The notes under the pieces were generated by a model. The model ran no database searches, was not told where the DNA came from, and saw nothing but the letters and a program-made list of their open reading frames with translations. 7,686 nucleotides of DNA, from contig PFXB01000051.1 of the NCBI GenBank assembly GCA_002791435.1, positions 1,391 to 9,076 of the forward strand, given 5' to 3'. Of the stretch, positions 5,292-7,686 are shown one piece after another. Numbering within the stretch: position 1 is the first letter of the stretch; each line of letters begins with the position of its first letter. Source of the stretch: a candidate division WWE3 bacterium CG_4_9_14_3_um_filter_43_9. GTDB lineage: Bacteria; Patescibacteriota; CPR3; GCA-002780085. The position numbers were made by a program, and so were the translations under genes.

Positions 5292-5330
5292 GCGCAAGGA
5301 GTGGCAGTTCATTGGCAGAATTCTTTGCGC
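5292..5330 (+). other. Ten-pair hairpin with a TGGCAG direct repeat in its loop
   Basis: GCGCAAGGAG (5292-5301) pairs with TTCTTTGCGC (5321-5330), ten pairs including two G-U. The 19-base loop holds TGGCAG twice (5302-5307 and 5313-5318), five bases apart. CCAC (5287-5290) could instead pair with GTGG (5301-5304), a local alternative fold. No T-tract follows, and no tRNA or known riboswitch motif fits. Confidence 0.5.
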
Positions 5331-5470
5331 TTATGTATTTCAAGGTAAGAAAGTGTTATTAAATATGGGAGAAGAAAAAGGCAAGCGATTTTTTAAAGAA
5401 TTTTAATAGTTGTATGCCTGGGTATATCTGTTTGGGTAGACAACATGAGTAACCCTCAAGAAATTCAGAA

Positions 5471-5476
5471 AAGGAG
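5471..5476 (+). promoter_or_regulatory. Ribosome binding site of ileS
   Basis: AAGGAG lies six bases before the ATG at 5483, a strong site. It is not covered by any clear hairpin, which fits control at transcription rather than translation. Confidence 0.8.
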
Positions 5477-5482
5477 AAAATA

Positions 5483-7686
5483 ATGTTTAAACCGGTTGAT
5501 GCCAATCCTGATTTTTCAAAACTTGAAAGAGAAACTTTGGAAAGATGGAAGAAGGATGGAATTATTGAAAAATATTTACACAAAAACGACGAATCCAAGA
5601 AAAGCTTCCGTTTTTTGGACGGGCCAATAACCGCCAATAATTCTATGGGTGTTCACCATGCCCACGGAAGAGCTTTAAAGGACTTTTTTCAGCGCTACTA
5701 TAACCTCAAAGGGTACAAGCAACGCTTTCAAAATGGTTTTGACTGTCAGGGGTTGTGGGTCGAAGTTGAGGTGGAAAAAGAGATGGGTTTTAACTCCAAG
5801 CGCGAAATTGAAAATTATGGGTTAGCTAATTTCTCCAAAGCCTGCAGAAGGCGGGTAGACAAATTTTCCCAGGTGCAAGCCGAACAGTCGCAACGCCTGG
5901 GGATGTTTATGGATTGGGAAAATTCTTACTATACCATGTCCGAGACAAACAACCTTTACATTTGGCATTTTTTGAAGGAATGTCAAAAGCGGGGTTGGTT
6001 ATACAAAGGGACAGACTCGATGCCCTGGTGTTCACGTTGCGGGACGGCTATCTCCAATCATGAGCTATCAGACGGCGGATATCAAATAGTAAAGCATGAG
6101 TCGGTTTATGTTAAATTTCCCATCAAAGGTAAAAAAGGAGAATCGCTCTTAATCTGGACTACCACCCCCTGGACGCTTTTAGCCAACGTGGCGGTGGCTG
6201 TCAATCCCAAATTCGACTATGTAAAAGTTGAAGTTGAGGGCGAAAAAGACACCCTTATCGTTGGTAGGTCAAGATTGCAAATACTAGGTAAAAAATACAC
6301 CGTTCTGGCAGAGTTTAAGGGTGGCAAACTGATAGATTTAGAATATGACGGTCCTTTTGACAAACTTCCTGCCAATCGAAAAGTCGAACATCGCGTAATT
6401 TCTTGGGATGAGGTGGGGGAAGAAGAGGGAACGGGATTGGTTCATATTGCACCGGGTGCCGGCCACGAAGACTTTGAATTACATTTAAAGTATAAACTAG
6501 ATTTGATTGCCCCGTTGGATGAAAACGGAATTTACCAGGAAGGTTTTGGTGATTTTACGGGAAAATCGGCCCATAAAGTGAAAAATGAGGTTTTTACTTC
6601 GCTTAAAAAGAAGGGACTTTTTTACAAAACCGAGTGGATCGAACATTCCTATCCATGTTGCTGGCGTTGTAAGGAAGAGCTGGTTTTTCGCACCACCTCG
6701 GAGTGGTTTATTAAAGTTACCCCCGAGTTTAGAAGAAAGATTCGTCAAGTGAATCGCGCCGTCAATTGGATTCCTGTGCATGCCGGCAAAAGAATGGACG
6801 ATTGGCTCAAAAACATGGGTGACTGGCCGATTTCCCGTCAGCGTTATTGGGGATTAGCCCTGCCCTTTTTTGAATGCGAATGCGGTGAGTTAACGGTGGT
6901 AGATTCCAAAAAGGAATTGAAAAAATTGGCGCTTGAGCCCCGTAAAGTAGACACCTTGCCCGAGCTACATCGTCCGTGGATTGACGGCATAAAAATCAAG
7001 TGTCCTCAATGCGGAGAGGTTGTAGAGAGAATAACCGACGTGGGTGATTGCTGGTTGGACGCGGGGATCGTTCCTTTTTCAACAGTCAAATACCTGGAAG
7101 ACAAAAAATATTGGCGCGAGTGGTATCCGTTTGATTTCATTACCGAGTATTTTTCCCAAATTAAACTTTGGTTTTACACCACGCTTTTTATGTCTACTGC
7201 CCTGGAAGGTAAAGCTCCTTGGAAAACGGTTCTGGCAACCGGTTTTATTGTTGATGAAAAAGGCGAGGCTATGCATAAGTCTAAGGGTAACGCGATTTGG
7301 TTTGACGAGGCGGTGGAAAAAATGGGAGCAGATGTTATGCGTTGGATCTATTTTCTCTCGCCTGCTTCACATAGCGACGCCAAACTGCCGTTTGGATTCC
7401 ATTTAGCTGATGAAGCGCGGAGAAGGTTTCACTTAATTTTATGGAATGTCTACAAATTTTTTGTAACCTACGCCAACTTAGACGATTGGAAACCGGCAAA
7501 GAAGAATCCGTCAGAACTGAAACTGAGGCTTTTGGACAAATGGTTACTTGAAAGGTTGGATCAAGTTGTTTGGGAAGTGACTCAAAACTTAGATAAATAT
7601 GATGCTGCAGCAGCGGGGAACCTTTTGGAGGGTTTTGTTATAAACGATCTTTCCACCTGGTATGTTCGTTTGGTAAGGGATCGTGT
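5483..7686 (+). CDS. ileS: Isoleucyl-tRNA synthetase, N-terminal 734 residues (3' truncated by window edge)
   Basis: IleRS charges tRNA-Ile with isoleucine and hydrolyses mischarged Val-tRNA-Ile. The frame stays open from the ATG to the window end; family length is usually about 900-1,050 residues. Motifs in order: HIGH region ITANNSMGVHHAHGRALKD, with HHAH at 58-61; GFDCQGLWVEVEVEK, typical of IleRS; a CxxC at 183/186; the editing (CP1) domain with TTTPWT at 226-231 and GTGLVHIAPGAGHED at 316-330, whose Asp330 should bind the substrate amino group; Cys392/393/396; SRQRYWG; cysteine pairs 465/467 and 507/510, suggesting zinc ribbons; DCWLDAG; and the KMSKS loop as MHKSKGN at 597-603. The start of the anticodon-binding domain follows (LILWNVYKFF, NDLSTWYVRLVRDR). 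The HHAH and MHKS forms are variants I associate with one IleRS subgroup. A strong AAGGAG supports the start, and the T-box regulates the gene. Confidence 0.97.
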   Translation, partial: MFKPVDANPDFSKLERETLERWKKDGIIEKYLHKNDESKKSFRFLDGPITANNSMGVHHAHGRALKDFFQRYYNLKGYKQRFQNGFDCQGLWVEVEVEKEMGFNSKREIENYGLANFSKACRRRVDKFSQVQAEQSQRLGMFMDWENSYYTMSETNNLYIWHFLKECQKRGWLYKGTDSMPWCSRCGTAISNHELSDGGYQIVKHESVYVKFPIKGKKGESLLIWTTTPWTLLANVAVAVNPKFDYVKVEVEGEKDTLIVGRSRLQILGKKYTVLAEFKGGKLIDLEYDGPFDKLPANRKVEHRVISWDEVGEEEGTGLVHIAPGAGHEDFELHLKYKLDLIAPLDENGIYQEGFGDFTGKSAHKVKNEVFTSLKKKGLFYKTEWIEHSYPCCWRCKEELVFRTTSEWFIKVTPEFRRKIRQVNRAVNWIPVHAGKRMDDWLKNMGDWPISRQRYWGLALPFFECECGELTVVDSKKELKKLALEPRKVDTLPELHRPWIDGIKIKCPQCGEVVERITDVGDCWLDAGIVPFSTVKYLEDKKYWREWYPFDFITEYFSQIKLWFYTTLFMSTALEGKAPWKTVLATGFIVDEKGEAMHKSKGNAIWFDEAVEKMGADVMRWIYFLSPASHSDAKLPFGFHLADEARRRFHLILWNVYKFFVTYANLDDWKPAKKNPSELKLRLLDKWLLERLDQVVWEVTQNLDKYDAAAAGNLLEGFVINDLSTWYVRLVRDR

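Larger units (their letters stand above)
5098..5482 (+). other. Long ileS leader downstream of the terminator, gene-free, rich in hairpins
   Basis: This stretch of 385 bases lies between the T-box terminator and the ileS start; many T-box genes start much closer to their terminator. Bases 5111-5280 hold five GC-rich palindromes separated by purine-rich spacers, and 5292-5330 a longer hairpin. Bases 5331-5482 are AT-rich with no strong structure. No convincing protein gene exists on either strand: the open frames here are broken up by palindromes and lack ribosome binding sites. The leader RNA that reads through the terminator would carry all these hairpins in the 5' untranslated region of ileS. 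Confidence 0.7.

Noticed and set aside
5292..5330. tRNA-like look of GTTCATT within the hairpin loop
   Set aside because: There is no cloverleaf, no CCA and no D-arm; it is a simple stem-loop.
4810..5343. Minus-strand open frame of 177 codons across the ftsZ end and the T-box
   Set aside because: It runs antisense through the ftsZ C-terminus, T-box stems and palindromes, has no recognisable domain, and its length comes from the GC-rich hairpins lacking stops.
5365..5406. Thirteen-codon frame MGEEKGKRFFKEF in the AT-rich leader
   Set aside because: No ribosome binding site and no isoleucine codons that would suggest a leader peptide attenuator; probably chance.
5359..5637. Minus-strand frame of 92 codons at the ileS start
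   Set aside because: Shadow of the ileS coding frame with no domain, no motif and no ribosome binding site.
7044..7406. Plus-strand frame of 120 codons inside ileS
   Set aside because: It overlaps conserved IleRS motifs, including MHKSKGN, in another frame, so it is a shadow.

Overview
The window carries the distal part of a division and cell-wall (dcw) cluster, all on the + strand, followed by a T-box riboswitch and isoleucyl-tRNA synthetase. In order: the 3' end of ftsW, then murG, ftsQ/divIB, ftsA, ftsZ, a leader of about 590 bases with no gene, and the first 734 codons of ileS. Every protein call rests on family motifs read directly from the translations. TGA is a normal stop here (ftsW, murG and ftsQ all end with it), so the TGA-to-glycine code of Gracilibacteria and Absconditabacteria is excluded.

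The organism is probably an uncultivated Candidate Phyla Radiation (Patescibacteria) bacterium, perhaps Microgenomates-like. This is an inference. It rests on a divergent MurG with a shortened N-terminal glycine loop, an IleRS with the 'TANN-SMG-HHAH' form of the HIGH region, a pared-down dcw order (murG directly followed by ftsQ, with no murC, murB or ddl between), and a scatter of short GC-rich palindromes in the only large intergenic region of an otherwise AT-leaning sequence. No gene here fixes the lineage.

Region 1-4893 is a tightly packed operon with gaps of about 37-61 bases. FtsW polymerises glycan strands from lipid II at the septum, MurG makes lipid II, FtsQ links the divisome across the membrane, and FtsA tethers FtsZ, which forms the ring. 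FtsA keeps its C-terminal amphipathic membrane anchor and FtsZ keeps its C-terminal peptide, so the FtsA-FtsZ contact looks intact.

Region 4894-5482 is the most interesting part. Bases 4913-5096 fold by eye into a complete T-box: a very short Stem I with a textbook kink-turn and an isoleucine AUC codon in its apical loop, a GC hairpin in the Stem II position, a Stem IIA/B pseudoknot, a Stem III hairpin, and a T-box antiterminator that competes with an intrinsic terminator. Its UGGU bulge fits the NCCA end of a tRNA with discriminator A. Bases 5098-5482, after the terminator, hold a chain of six hairpins and then about 150 AT-rich bases before the ileS ribosome binding site. Uncharged tRNA-Ile should therefore switch ileS on, and the same terminator probably ends dcw transcripts when isoleucine is plentiful.
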